Source: Pseudomonas alkylphenolica (lineage in GTDB: Bacteria; Pseudomonadota; Gammaproteobacteria; Pseudomonadales; Pseudomonadaceae). From it: a stretch of 64,000 bases of DNA. Below, piece after piece: positions 28,119 through 37,448 of this stretch. The stretch spans positions 1 through 64,000 of the forward strand of contig NZ_JADUCM010000002.1 of NCBI RefSeq assembly GCF_016009175.1, given 5' to 3'. The notes beneath the pieces were generated by a model. That model saw only the letters and a list, made by a program, of their open reading frames with translations. It searched no databases and had not been told where the DNA came from. A program made the translations under genes and the position numbers. The first letter of the stretch is position 1; every line of letters starts with the position of its first letter.

Positions 28119-29465
28119 ATGGATGCACCCCAGGAACATCAAGGTCGTATCCTGTTGGTCGACGACGAATCTGCCATCCTTCGCACCTTTCGCTACTGCC
28201 TGGAAGATGAAGGCTACAGCGTGGCCACCGCCAACAACGCGGCCCAGGCAGAGAGCCTGTTGCAGCGCCAGGTCTTCGACCTGTGCTTTCTCGACCTGCG
28301 CCTGGGTGATGACAACGGCCTGGATGTACTGGCGCAGATGCGTATCCAGGCGCCGTGGATGCGCATCGTGATCGTCACGGCCCACTCGGCCGTCGATACG
28401 GCCGTCGACGCCATTCAGGCAGGCGCTGCCGACTACCTGGTAAAACCCTGCAGCCCTGACCAATTGCGCCTGGCCGCCGCCAAACAACTGGAAGTACGTC
28501 AGCTGTCGGCACGCCTTGAAGCGCTCGAAGGTGAAGTGAACAAACCCAAGGACGGCCTGGACTCCCACAGCCCGGCCATGATGGTGGTGTTGGAGACCGC
28601 CCGGCAAGTCGCCACCACCGATGCCAACATCCTGATACTGGGTGAGTCGGGTACCGGCAAGGGCGAACTGGCCCGGGCCATTCACGGCTGGAGCAAACGC
28701 GCGCGAAAAGCCTGCGTAACCATCAACTGCCCGTCGCTGACAACGGAATTGATGGAAAGCGAACTGTTCGGCCATAGCCGCGGGGCCTTTACCGGCGCCA
28801 GTGAAAGCACCTTGGGGCGGGTCAACCAGGCCGATGGTGGCACGCTGTTTCTCGACGAGATCGGCGACTTCCCGCTGCCGCTGCAGCCCAAACTGCTGCG
28901 TTTTATCCAGGATAAGGAATATGAAAGGGTCGGCGACCCGGTAACCCGCCGTGCCGATGTACGCATCCTGGCCGCGACCAACCTCAACCTTGAAGACATG
29001 GTTCGCGATGGGCGCTTTCGCGAAGACCTGCTCTATCGCCTGAACGTCATCACCTTGCACCTGCCGCCCTTGCGCGAGCGCAGCGAGGACATCCTGACCC
29101 TGGCCGATCGCTTTCTTGCCCGGTTCGTCAAAGAGTACTCACGCCCGGCACGCGGCTTCAGTGACGAGGCACGGGCGGCGCTGCTCAACTACCGCTGGCC
29201 AGGCAACATTCGTGAACTGCGTAACGTGGTTGAACGTGCCAGCATCATTTGCCCGCAGGAGCGGGTCGAGATCAGCCACCTGGGCATGGCAGAGCAACCG
29301 GCAAGCAACACCCCGCGCATCGGCGCGGCGCTGAGCCTCGATGAGCTGGAGCGCGCCCATATTGAAGCCGTTCTGGCTACCGCCGAAACCCTTGATCAGG
29401 CCGCCAAGACCCTGGGCATCGATGCCTCGACCCTGTACCGCAAGCGCAAGCAGTACAACTTATGA
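28119..29465 (+). CDS. algB: Sigma54-dependent-type response regulator AlgB
   Basis: A 448-residue NtrC-family regulator. Receiver domain: ILLVDDES, phosphoacceptor Asp in CFLDLRLGD, and VKPC Lys. AAA+ domain: Walker A GESGTGKGELA, intact GAFTGA loop for sigma54 contact, Walker B GGTLFLDEIGD. C-terminal Fis-type HTH: DQAAKTLGIDASTLYRKRKQ. In P. aeruginosa AlgB activates algD for alginate and takes its phosphoryl group from KinB; similarity plus the adjacent kinB supports the name. Its stop overlaps the kinB start (ATGA). Confidence 0.92.
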   Translation: MDAPQEHQGRILLVDDESAILRTFRYCLEDEGYSVATANNAAQAESLLQRQVFDLCFLDLRLGDDNGLDVLAQMRIQAPWMRIVIVTAHSAVDTAVDAIQAGAADYLVKPCSPDQLRLAAAKQLEVRQLSARLEALEGEVNKPKDGLDSHSPAMMVVLETARQVATTDANILILGESGTGKGELARAIHGWSKRARKACVTINCPSLTTELMESELFGHSRGAFTGASESTLGRVNQADGGTLFLDEIGDFPLPLQPKLLRFIQDKEYERVGDPVTRRADVRILAATNLNLEDMVRDGRFREDLLYRLNVITLHLPPLRERSEDILTLADRFLARFVKEYSRPARGFSDEARAALLNYRWPGNIRELRNVVERASIICPQERVEISHLGMAEQPASNTPRIGAALSLDELERAHIEAVLATAETLDQAAKTLGIDASTLYRKRKQYNL

Positions 29466-31246
29466 AATGGGCGATGAAGCTGCGTACGCGGCTTTTCCTC
29501 AGTATCTCGGCGCTGATTACCGTGGCGTTGCTCGGCTTGTTGCTCGGCCTGGTCAGTGTCGTACAAATGGCCAGTTCGCAGCAGGTACTGATCCGTGAGA
29601 ATGCCGTAGTCCTGGACCTTGGCCTGGAGCTACGGCGAAATCTCGGAGAGCAACTGACCCTGATACTCAATGCATCCCCCGACCCCGCCTTGCTGGAGAG
29701 CCTGCAGGCACGCTTTCAGGCATCGCTGGACGAAGGGATCAGGCTGGAGAGCGAGCAGGGCACCGACAAAGGCTTTGCCGACACCAACAACCATTACCAA
29801 CACTATCTCCAGGTGCTTCGCGACACACCTACACCGCGCAACCTGGGCGCAGATCAACCGCTGGGCAAAGCCTTCAGTGCGCTTCGCAGTGACCTGCTCG
29901 AGGCACACAAGCGCGCTCTTGAGCACATCAGTCAAAGCCAGCAGCAGACCTACGACCGCGCCTTGTTGATTGCTGGAGTACTGGGCCTGGTAGGCCTGGC
30001 CGTCTTGATTCTGGGGTTCGTGACCGCTCACGGCATCGCCCGGCGTTTTGGTCAGCCCATTGAAGCTTTGGCCAAGGCGGCAGACCAGATAGGCCAAGGC
30101 GACTTCGACGTTACCCTGCCCGTGTCCCAGTCGCAGGAAATGAACCTGTTGACCCGGCGTTTCGGCCTGATGGCGCAAGCCCTGCGCAAGCATCAGGCTA
30201 CCAACGTCGACGAACTGCTCGCTGGCCAACAACGCCTGCAAGCGGTACTCGACAGCATCGATGACGGTTTGTTGATCATCGACCGTCAGGGTCACATCGA
30301 GCACATCAACCCGGTCGCGCAACGGCAACTGAGCTGGGACGACAGCCGCCTGGGGATCGGGCTGGGGGAAGCGCTACAGCGTCCTGCGCTGGATGAGCAG
30401 CTGCGCCTGGTATTGCGCGGCGCCAGCCTCGACCGGGTGCCCGAAGACCTGAGCCTGGATATAGAAGAAGAGCCCCGCCTGCTGGCTTACAGCCTGACAC
30501 CGGTCTGCCATCCCGACGGCCAGATTCTCGGCGCCGTCATGGTGCTGCATGACGTGACCGAGCAACGGGCCTTCGAGCGGGTACGCAGCGAGTTCGTCCT
30601 GCGCGCCTCGCACGAACTGCGTACACCCATTACTGGCATGCACATGGCCTTCGGCCTGCTGCGTGAGCGCCTGACCTTTGCGCCACAGGCGCGTGAAGCC
30701 GATCTGGTCGACACCATCAGCGATGAAATGCAGCGCCTTACCCAGTTGATCAACGACCTGCTGAACTTTTCCCGCTACCAGAGTGGCCAGCAAAAGCTCG
30801 AACTCATGCCCTGTGCCGTGGACCAACTATTGGCCAGAGCCAGCGACCGCTTCGCCGCCGTTGCAAGCGACAAGCAGATCAACATCCAGGTGGAATTGGT
30901 GACACCACTGCCCCATATCCAGGCCGACGCGACGCAACTGGACCGGGTGATGGACAATCTGCTTGATAATGCCGTGCGCCATACCCCCGTGGCCGGCTGT
31001 ATCCGCCTGCACGCCAGGCGTAATGCCGAGCGGGTCATCATCAGCATCGAAGACAATGGTGAGGGCATTGCCTACAGCCAGCAGGGACGAATCTTTGAAC
31101 CGTTCGTCCAGGTCGGGCGCAAGAAAGGTGGGGCAGGGCTTGGGCTGGCGCTGTGCAAGGAAATCGTTCTGCTGCATGGCGGGCGCATGGGCGTCTACTC
31201 TCGTCCCGGCCAGGGTACCCAGTTCTACATGGCCTTGCCCGTTTGA
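29462..31246 (+). CDS. kinB: Sensor histidine kinase/phosphatase KinB
   Basis: A 594-residue inner-membrane sensor kinase. Two transmembrane helices (residues ~10-36 and ~165-190) bracket a helical periplasmic sensor. HAMP (FGQPIEALAKAADQIGQG), PAS (VLDSIDDGLLIIDRQGHIEHIN), HisKA with phospho-His in ASHELRTPITG, and HATPase (NLLDNAVRHTP, DNGEGIAYSQ, GGAGLGLAL) follow. It partners AlgB, controlling alginate and stress genes. The ATG overlaps the algB stop by four bases. It converges on the EAL gene with 12 bases between stops. Confidence 0.91.
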   Translation: MKWAMKLRTRLFLSISALITVALLGLLLGLVSVVQMASSQQVLIRENAVVLDLGLELRRNLGEQLTLILNASPDPALLESLQARFQASLDEGIRLESEQGTDKGFADTNNHYQHYLQVLRDTPTPRNLGADQPLGKAFSALRSDLLEAHKRALEHISQSQQQTYDRALLIAGVLGLVGLAVLILGFVTAHGIARRFGQPIEALAKAADQIGQGDFDVTLPVSQSQEMNLLTRRFGLMAQALRKHQATNVDELLAGQQRLQAVLDSIDDGLLIIDRQGHIEHINPVAQRQLSWDDSRLGIGLGEALQRPALDEQLRLVLRGASLDRVPEDLSLDIEEEPRLLAYSLTPVCHPDGQILGAVMVLHDVTEQRAFERVRSEFVLRASHELRTPITGMHMAFGLLRERLTFAPQAREADLVDTISDEMQRLTQLINDLLNFSRYQSGQQKLELMPCAVDQLLARASDRFAAVASDKQINIQVELVTPLPHIQADATQLDRVMDNLLDNAVRHTPVAGCIRLHARRNAERVIISIEDNGEGIAYSQQGRIFEPFVQVGRKKGGAGLGLALCKEIVLLHGGRMGVYSRPGQGTQFYMALPV

Positions 31247-31258
31247 AGGCGTTCCGTA

Positions 31259-32878
31259 TCACGCCTCATCATCGAGTCGCCGCGGCGTCATGCGTCGGCC
31301 CCGGGTAATCAGCTCGACAAATTGTCGGGCACTCAAGGGGTGGGCGAACAGCCAGCCCTGACCGTAATTCACCCCTTCGCTGTTGAGCAGCATGGCCTGG
31401 TTCTCAAACTCGATACCCTCGGCAATCACCCGCAACTGCAGGGCATGCGCCATGCGGATGATGTGCGGCGCCACACCGCTGCTGGCCGCGTCATGCCCCA
31501 GCGCATCAATGAAGGCCTTGTCGATTTTCAGGCAGTCCACGGGCAGCGTCTGCAGATAGGCCAGGCTGCAATAGCCGGTGCCAAAATCGTCGATCAGCAC
31601 TTGATGGCCGACTGCGCGCAACGCTTGCAGGTTATCGCGGGCGACCACCACGTCGATCAGGCCACGCTCGGTAACCTCAAAGGCGATCTGGCTGGCAGCT
31701 ACATGGTGCAACGCCAGCAGCCGTGCGGCCACCGGGCCTATCCTCGGCACCATGACATCGCACGCAGCGAGGTTGACGGAGATATAGAGTTGCCGGTTGG
31801 CACGCAATACCTGGCCCAGCTGCTCAAGCACGCGTTGCAAGACAAAATCGGTGATCTGCCGGATCTGGCCGGTATTTTCTGCCAACGGGATAAACAGATC
31901 CGGGCTGGTCAAGGTACCATCCGGCCGCCGCCAGCGCACCAGGGCCTCAGCTCCAACGCAGCGTCGGCTATTGAGCTCGAAGATTGGCTGATACAGCACC
32001 TGCAACTCACCCCGACGCAACGCACCTTGCAGCTCTGAACTCATCGAGCGGTGCTGACGGACCAGTTGCAGTACCAGCCAGCCAATACACCACGCCAGCA
32101 CCAGGCTGCCAGGGAACAATAGCCAAAGCACACCGTTCATCTTCAACGGCAGGCTGGCACGCGGGGCAATCAACACCAGTTGATAATCCGGCGACTTGGT
32201 CGGCATGCGGTAGATCAGGCGATCAGGCAGCTCCAGCAACGCATCCAGGGATTTGGGCGGCCAGTGGCTGGAAGGCGGCCAGGCCTGGGGTGGCCCCAGC
32301 ACCGGTACCGCACGCGCGCCGTTGTCCAGCACCACCAGCAGGCTGCCATTGGGCGGAAGATCGACGACATCGGTCAAATGCCCACGGGACGTCGACACCA
32401 GAAACTTGCCTCGCCCCAGCATCAGTGCGGCGAGGTTGTCATCCGGTTCGGTGGTGGTGTTGAGCCAGTAGCTGTAGGTCGGCCCCTGAATGTCCGGGGC
32501 CCGCAACGGGTTGATGGTGCGCTGGCCAATGCGATTGGAACAGGCAAGCGTGCCATCGACGTAGGCCGCCTCATACACAAAGCGGTAGCTGAACCCCACA
32601 TACTGGAGCACCTTGAGCATTTCGGTGCTACAGCCACGCAGGGGTTGAGCCTGGAGTTCGTCGACACCTTCGCGCAGCTGCCCGAAAATCTGCTCCAGGC
32701 GCTCAAGAAAACGCTCGCCCTTCGCGTTCATCTGCTCGCTTTCACTTACCTGTACCTGGTGCATCGCCACACCGATACTGGCCAGCAGCAATAGGATTGC
32801 GCTGGCCGAAGCCGCGAGTGTGGCCAATAACCAGGGACGATAGAGCAAGTGGCGCAGCACGGATAAGGCAGCTGACAT
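31259..32878 (-). CDS. c-di-GMP phosphodiesterase with CSS-motif periplasmic sensor and EAL domain
   Basis: A 539-residue protein. Two membrane helices flank a periplasmic CSS-motif domain with GCSTEML and ACSNRIG cysteines, which in this class form a redox-sensitive disulfide controlled by DsbA/DsbB. The cytoplasmic EAL domain appears catalytically complete: EAL in VGAEALVRW, VNLA, EVTERG, DDFGTGYCSL, CLKIDKAFI, IAEGIE and YGQGWLF. It should hydrolyse c-di-GMP to pGpG and thus favour motility or biofilm dispersal. The ATG at 32878 (MSAALSVLRH) is chosen over an upstream in-frame start lacking any site. Confidence 0.9.
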   Translation of the reverse strand: MSAALSVLRHLLYRPWLLATLAASASAILLLLASIGVAMHQVQVSESEQMNAKGERFLERLEQIFGQLREGVDELQAQPLRGCSTEMLKVLQYVGFSYRFVYEAAYVDGTLACSNRIGQRTINPLRAPDIQGPTYSYWLNTTTEPDDNLAALMLGRGKFLVSTSRGHLTDVVDLPPNGSLLVVLDNGARAVPVLGPPQAWPPSSHWPPKSLDALLELPDRLIYRMPTKSPDYQLVLIAPRASLPLKMNGVLWLLFPGSLVLAWCIGWLVLQLVRQHRSMSSELQGALRRGELQVLYQPIFELNSRRCVGAEALVRWRRPDGTLTSPDLFIPLAENTGQIRQITDFVLQRVLEQLGQVLRANRQLYISVNLAACDVMVPRIGPVAARLLALHHVAASQIAFEVTERGLIDVVVARDNLQALRAVGHQVLIDDFGTGYCSLAYLQTLPVDCLKIDKAFIDALGHDAASSGVAPHIIRMAHALQLRVIAEGIEFENQAMLLNSEGVNYGQGWLFAHPLSARQFVELITRGRRMTPRRLDDEA

Positions 32879-32956
32879 CAAGTAACATCCAGTTGAATAC
32901 CAAGAGGTATAGCAACTGTCGGACAAGTCAGCCTGGCCGTTTGGCGGCGCCGGTGA

Positions 32957-33769
32957 TCAACGACTGTTGAGCACCTGCAGCATCGCCGCCGTTTGTGCGT
33001 CAGGTACCCCGTCAAAACGCTGGGGCCGGAAGCGCATCTGGAAGGCGGCCAGCACATGCTTGGTGCTGACGTCGTAGACGCCGGTCTGCTCAATGGCATA
33101 ACCAAATCGCGCCAACTGCTGCTGATACCAGGTGATGCTCGGCGGGTTTACGTTGAACCGCGCCTGCTGCTGGGCCACCGCCCGCGCATCCGGCCAGACG
33201 CCCAGGCCGGCATCCGCCAGTCGCTTCCAGGGGAACAACGGGCCCGGATCGAGCTTGCGCAACGGTGCGATGTCGCTGTGGCCGATGATGTAGCGAGGCG
33301 CGATATTGTTACGCTTGACGATGTCTTTGAGCAGCACGATCAGCGCCTGGATCTGCTCTTCGGTATAGGGATGCCAGACCCGGCCGTTCGGCGAGTCGGT
33401 AAAGCCCGGATTGACGATCTCGATGCCGATGGAACTGGAGTTGAGCCAGGTACGGCCATCCCACTGGCTGTCACCGGCATGCCAGGCGCGACGACTTTCG
33501 TCGACCAGTTGATAGACGGTCGCCGGCGAATCACCGATCAGGTAATGGGCGCTCACTTCGCCATGCGTCAGCAACGACAACGAACGCTCAAGCGAGGCAT
33601 TGGTGTAGTGCAGGACAACGAACTGGATACGGCTGTCCTGATTGACCGAAGGGTGGCTGCGGTCGATCCGCAGGCCACTGCTGCAGCCTGCCAGGGTCAG
33701 TAGCAGCAGCGCAGTAAAAAAGGCTTTCATCGGGTAGGGCACATGTGGTGATCTGTAATGCAATAGCAT
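32957..33769 (-). CDS. N-acetylmuramoyl-L-alanine amidase lipoprotein (AmiD/AmpDh type)
   Basis: A 270-residue lipoprotein (lipobox LAGC) of amidase family 2. It cleaves the N-acetylmuramoyl-L-Ala bond in peptidoglycan. Zinc ligands are visible in FVVLHYTNAS and the later YIIGHSDIAPLRKLDPGPLFPW; a C-terminal peptidoglycan-binding domain (FGYAIEQTGVYDVSTKHVLAAFQMRFRP) follows. The ATG at 33769 has a strong AAGGAGG 7 bases upstream, whereas ATG 33730, which would give a shorter signal peptide, has none, so I use the former. It is the outer-membrane or periplasmic recycling type, not cytosolic AmpD. Confidence 0.88.
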   Translation of the reverse strand: MLLHYRSPHVPYPMKAFFTALLLLTLAGCSSGLRIDRSHPSVNQDSRIQFVVLHYTNASLERSLSLLTHGEVSAHYLIGDSPATVYQLVDESRRAWHAGDSQWDGRTWLNSSSIGIEIVNPGFTDSPNGRVWHPYTEEQIQALIVLLKDIVKRNNIAPRYIIGHSDIAPLRKLDPGPLFPWKRLADAGLGVWPDARAVAQQQARFNVNPPSITWYQQQLARFGYAIEQTGVYDVSTKHVLAAFQMRFRPQRFDGVPDAQTAAMLQVLNSR

Positions 33770-33791
33770 AACGTATCCTCCTTGTTGCCAC

Positions 33792-35747
33792 TCAGCCCTG
33801 TTCGATCCGATTTCTACCCAGATGTTTCGCGCGATACAGGGCTTCATCAGCGCGCTTGAGCACCACGTCGCTACGCTCCCCGGAGCGAAATGCACTGATG
33901 CCGATCGACAGGGTGATGGTGACCCGCTCGCCTTTGAAATGGAACGGGCAGGCCTCAATCGCCGCCCGCAAGGCTTCGGCCAACTGACAACCGGCCGCCA
34001 TCCCGGTCTGCGGGATCAGCAAGACAAACTCCTCGCCGCCGAAACGGGCAATGAAATCCCGCGTTCGCAGGCGCTTTCTCAGCACGTTGGCGACAATTTT
34101 CAGTACCTTGTCGCCAGCCTGATGGCCATAGCTGTCGTTGATCCGCTTGAAATGATCAAGGTCGAGGATGGCCATCAGCAAATGCCCACCCTGTTCCTGC
34201 CACTGCTGCACTTCCTGGTCCACGCGCTCTGACCAGGCCGCTCGATTGGGCAGACCGGTAAGCGGATCGATCAAGGCTTTTTGCCGTTGCTCTTCCAGGT
34301 GTTCACGATAGCCCATGGCTTCCTGCTCCATGCTGGCTACCCGTTCAGCCAGGCCTTGAAGGCGACTGGCCATTTCCTGTTCGCGCTGATCACGCTGCTG
34401 CTGGTGCTCATCCATCGTGCCCAGCAGGCCTTCGAGGCGGTTTTCCAGAATATGCTTGAGGCTGCCCAGGTCAGCAGCACCTTGCACGCTGCTTTGCAGC
34501 CCATCGACCTGCTCGCGCAACTGGCTGTCGAGGTGGCGGGCGGCCGTGCTGTTGTCCGCGTGCCCTTCGCTGGCTTCCTGCAAGTGACTCTGAAACGATT
34601 CCAGCCGCTCGTTGAGTTGCTGCAGGTACTCTTCGAATTCGTGCTGGCCACTGTCGTTGATGGCCAACATGAGGACGGCCAGGTCGTCGAGTACCGGCAG
34701 CAGTTCATACCAGTTCAGGCCATGTTCCAGGCGCTCACGCACATGCTGCGCCTGGGCTTTGTGCCGCTCTGGAAAGTTCAGGTCGTCGAGCAACCCCAGC
34801 AGGGTTTCTTCGATGTGCGCGGCGACTGAACTGTAGCTTGGCTCAGTGCCATCGGGCAGGGCATAGTGGATCGACTCTTCCAGCAGCTCGGCGGCGTGCT
34901 CCGGTGCCTCGGACGGGGCTTCTGCTACCGACGCCTGCGGCCCAGGCGCTTGCAGTTCAGCCTCGGGCGCCTGCGCCGGTTCGCTCGCCGCCGGCTCAAG
35001 GCTAATCTGTTCCGCTTCGGCTTCGGCTTCGGCTTCGGCTTCGGCTTCGGCAACAAGAGTCTCAGGTTCAGCCTCAATCAGCGGCTGCAATTCATCGACA
35101 TCCACCGGCTCATCACGGGCAACAGCGGGTTCGGCAGACGCCACGGGTGGAGGCGCTGCAACAGCACTCGACAACACCTGCGCCTCACCTGCCAACACCG
35201 GCTGCAACCCCTCGGCTTCCAGCTCCCTGCCACCAAACAGACGCTGCAGCAGACCGGGGCGTTGTGCCGCTTCTGGCCGCTCCAGTGCCGCCAGCGCCTG
35301 GCCCTGCAAGCCACTGAGCTCGCCCAGCAACAATGGCATTTCCCGTGACTGAGTGGCCCGCGAATCCAGTTGCTTGGCGAACTTCTTCAACGGACGACTG
35401 ACATCGCTGGGCAATGGCAGGCTTTGTAACTGGCTTACCAGCGAATTCAGCGCGGTGCTGACCTGGCCAATACGCGTTTCACGACGTTGTTCGGAATCCA
35501 GTACTGCTTTTTCCAGGCGTGGAATAAGCCCCGCCAGCGCCGCGTCCATGTTGTCGGTACGAATGACCTCGCGCATTTCCTTCATGCACTGGTCCACGGC
35601 GCGGTCGCTGCCTTCAGCCGCCAGGGTGCTGCGCACCAGGCCACGGCGCAACAAGTCGAGCCGCGCTTCCCAACGGCGCTCGAGCTTCTCTTGCTGTTCG
35701 ATACTCTTGAGGTATTTTTCTTTCCAGCGCTGGGCTTCGTCGGTCAT
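33792..35747 (-). CDS. Diguanylate cyclase (GGDEF) with long coiled-coil N-terminus
   Basis: A 651-residue soluble protein. The C-terminal ~170 residues form a GGDEF domain with an active GGEEF motif (RFGGEEFVLLIPQ), preceded by DPLTGLPNRAAW and LDLDHFKRINDSYGH, so it should make c-di-GMP. The first ~490 residues are helical, with coiled-coil stretches and an acidic, low-complexity linker including a (Glu-Ala)n run encoded by a hexanucleotide repeat (35015-35050). No membrane helix is seen. No I-site RxxD is obvious. The start at 35747 (MTDEAQRWKEKYL) replaces a GTG four codons upstream. Confidence 0.87.
   Translation of the reverse strand: MTDEAQRWKEKYLKSIEQQEKLERRWEARLDLLRRGLVRSTLAAEGSDRAVDQCMKEMREVIRTDNMDAALAGLIPRLEKAVLDSEQRRETRIGQVSTALNSLVSQLQSLPLPSDVSRPLKKFAKQLDSRATQSREMPLLLGELSGLQGQALAALERPEAAQRPGLLQRLFGGRELEAEGLQPVLAGEAQVLSSAVAAPPPVASAEPAVARDEPVDVDELQPLIEAEPETLVAEAEAEAEAEAEAEQISLEPAASEPAQAPEAELQAPGPQASVAEAPSEAPEHAAELLEESIHYALPDGTEPSYSSVAAHIEETLLGLLDDLNFPERHKAQAQHVRERLEHGLNWYELLPVLDDLAVLMLAINDSGQHEFEEYLQQLNERLESFQSHLQEASEGHADNSTAARHLDSQLREQVDGLQSSVQGAADLGSLKHILENRLEGLLGTMDEHQQQRDQREQEMASRLQGLAERVASMEQEAMGYREHLEEQRQKALIDPLTGLPNRAAWSERVDQEVQQWQEQGGHLLMAILDLDHFKRINDSYGHQAGDKVLKIVANVLRKRLRTRDFIARFGGEEFVLLIPQTGMAAGCQLAEALRAAIEACPFHFKGERVTITLSIGISAFRSGERSDVVLKRADEALYRAKHLGRNRIEQG
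35015..35050. repeat. Hexanucleotide microsatellite (CTTCGG)x6 inside the GGDEF gene
   Basis: Six perfect tandem copies of CTTCGG, read on the coding strand as alternating Glu and Ala codons. Because the unit is six bases, slippage would add or remove Glu-Ala pairs without shifting the frame, changing linker length only. Confidence 0.92.
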
Positions 35748-35775
35748 GCCTGGGTCCACAAAGGGGTGATGGCAA

Positions 35776-36630
35776 TTAGCTCAAAGCGGGCAGCGTATCC
35801 ACAGCGAGAGCTTCAGGCAAACGAATCTCAACTGCGACCGGAAGATGATCGGAAATGGGCTGGGCCAGCACCTCGACCCGCTCCAGGGTCAGGCTCGGGC
35901 TGAGCAGAATATGATCAAGGCAACGCTGTGGCCGCCAGCTGGGGAAGGTGGCTTGCACTTGAGGCGCAATCAGGCCGAGGTCGCGCAGGGGCGAATGCTC
36001 GAGCAAGTCGGTGGCATGCGTGTTCATGTCGCCCATCAACACCTGGTGCCGATAGCCGCCGATCAGTTCGCGGATATAGGCCAGTTGCAGGGCACGGGTC
36101 TTGGAGCCTAGCGCCAGGTGCATCATGACCACCACCAGCGCATCTTCACCCTCGCCAAAACGCACGAGAATGGCACCGCGGCCGGCCGGGCCGGGCAGCG
36201 GGTGATCTTCAAGCAGTTGCGGCTTGAGGCGGCTGAGTACACCGTTGCTGTGCTGGGCAAAACGCCCCAGGTTACGGTTCAGCTGCTGGTACCAGTAAGG
36301 AAAGGCGCCCAACTGGGCCAGGTGTTCGACCTGATTGATGTAGCCGGAGCGCAGGCTGCCACCATCGGCTTCCTGCAGTGCCACCAGGTCGAAATCGCCG
36401 AGCAGCGAGCCGATCTTCTGCAGGTTGCCGGCACGACCGTTGTGCGGCAGCAGGTGTTGCCAGCTCTTGGTCAGGTAATGCCGGTAACGCTCAGTGCTGA
36501 TGCCCACCTGGATGTTGAAACTGAGCAGGCGCAGCCGCCCATCCTCTGGCAGGCCGTTAGCCTGCAGGTGATGTTCGTTGACCCGCGGATCGTGCAGGCC
36601 AACGCCTCGCTCAGCTTTCCAGCGGCGCAT
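35776..36630 (-). CDS. Endonuclease/exonuclease/phosphatase (EEP) family protein
   Basis: A 284-residue EEP-fold hydrolase. The metal and catalytic motifs are LLSFNIQVG (Asn), ALQEAD (Glu), HLALGSKTRALQL (His), GDMNTH (Asp, Asn) and the terminal ISDHLPVAVEI (Asp, His). No signal peptide or substrate-specific feature is apparent; relatives act on nucleic acids, phospholipids or phosphoesters. It lies 12 bases after dsbA on the same strand. The start is not supported by a strong ribosome site. Confidence 0.85.
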   Translation of the reverse strand: MRRWKAERGVGLHDPRVNEHHLQANGLPEDGRLRLLSFNIQVGISTERYRHYLTKSWQHLLPHNGRAGNLQKIGSLLGDFDLVALQEADGGSLRSGYINQVEHLAQLGAFPYWYQQLNRNLGRFAQHSNGVLSRLKPQLLEDHPLPGPAGRGAILVRFGEGEDALVVVMMHLALGSKTRALQLAYIRELIGGYRHQVLMGDMNTHATDLLEHSPLRDLGLIAPQVQATFPSWRPQRCLDHILLSPSLTLERVEVLAQPISDHLPVAVEIRLPEALAVDTLPALS

Positions 36631-36642
36631 GGTGGTCGCCGC

Positions 36643-37275
36643 TTACTTGGCGGCGCGCTCCTTGGCGATCAGCTGGTCGGCAACGTCCAGGACGCCTTCA
36701 GGACCGCCTGCGCTGCCCAGGTCGAAGCGGTACTTGCCGTTGACCACCAGGCTAGGAACGCCGGTGATCTCATATTTCTTGGCAAGCTCTTTGGCCTGCT
36801 TTACCTGACCTTTGATGGCAAAGGAGTTGAAGGTGGACAGGAACTTGTCCTTGTCGACACCCTGGGTCGCCAGGAAATCGGCCATGTCTTCAGGCTTGGT
36901 CAGTTGCTTGCGCTGGTTCTGGATGGCGTCGAATACCGCCGCATGGACCTTGTGCTCAACACCCATGGATTCCAGGGTCAGGAACATCTGGCCGTGGGCA
37001 TCCCAAGGGCCGCCGAACATGGCAGGCACGCGCTTGAAGTTGACGTCGGCCGGCAGCTTGTCCGCCCATGGATTGATGGTCGGTTCGAAGTGATAGCAGT
37101 GCGGGCAGCCGTACCAGAACAGCTCAACCACTTCGATCTTGCCAGGCACCGACACCGGAACCGGGTTGCTCAGCTCGATATACTGCTTGCCGGCTTCGAT
37201 AGGCTCCGCGGCCTGGGCGGTCATACCGAATACGCTGGCAGCCACCAGCGCAGCGCTGAGAATCAGTTTACGCAT
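36643..37275 (-). CDS. dsbA: Periplasmic thiol:disulfide oxidoreductase DsbA
   Basis: A 210-residue periplasmic protein with signal peptide (cleavage ~22, MTAQA). The thioredoxin fold carries the active site CPHC in LFWYGCPHCYHF and the cis-proline in TGVPSLVV. It introduces disulfide bonds into secreted proteins and is recycled by DsbB. AGGAGTGAAGC precedes the ATG. It lies downstream of the cytochrome c4 and c5 genes but after a terminator at 37376-37401, so it is transcribed separately. Confidence 0.95.
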   Translation of the reverse strand: MRKLILSAALVAASVFGMTAQAAEPIEAGKQYIELSNPVPVSVPGKIEVVELFWYGCPHCYHFEPTINPWADKLPADVNFKRVPAMFGGPWDAHGQMFLTLESMGVEHKVHAAVFDAIQNQRKQLTKPEDMADFLATQGVDKDKFLSTFNSFAIKGQVKQAKELAKKYEITGVPSLVVNGKYRFDLGSAGGPEGVLDVADQLIAKERAAK

Positions 37276-37375
37276 GCTTCACTCCTGAGCAGTCAATTTG
37301 GTCGCCTCTACGCGACCTGCCGTGAGACAGGTCGAAGCGGGCCCGAGTTCGTTAGTGTAACGGCAGCGGGCATAA

Positions 37376-37401
37376 AAAAGGGTGGCCCAAGCCACCCTTT
37401 T
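37376..37401 (-). terminator. Rho-independent terminator of the cytochrome c4 gene
   Basis: On the minus strand AAAAGGGTGGC, loop TTGG, GCCACCCTTTT (37401-37376) then further T. A perfect 11-bp stem located 48 bases after the c4 stop. Confidence 0.93.
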
Positions 37402-37448
37402 CATCATTACGCCGCAGTATTAACCCAGCGTTAACGTTGCCACCGGGA

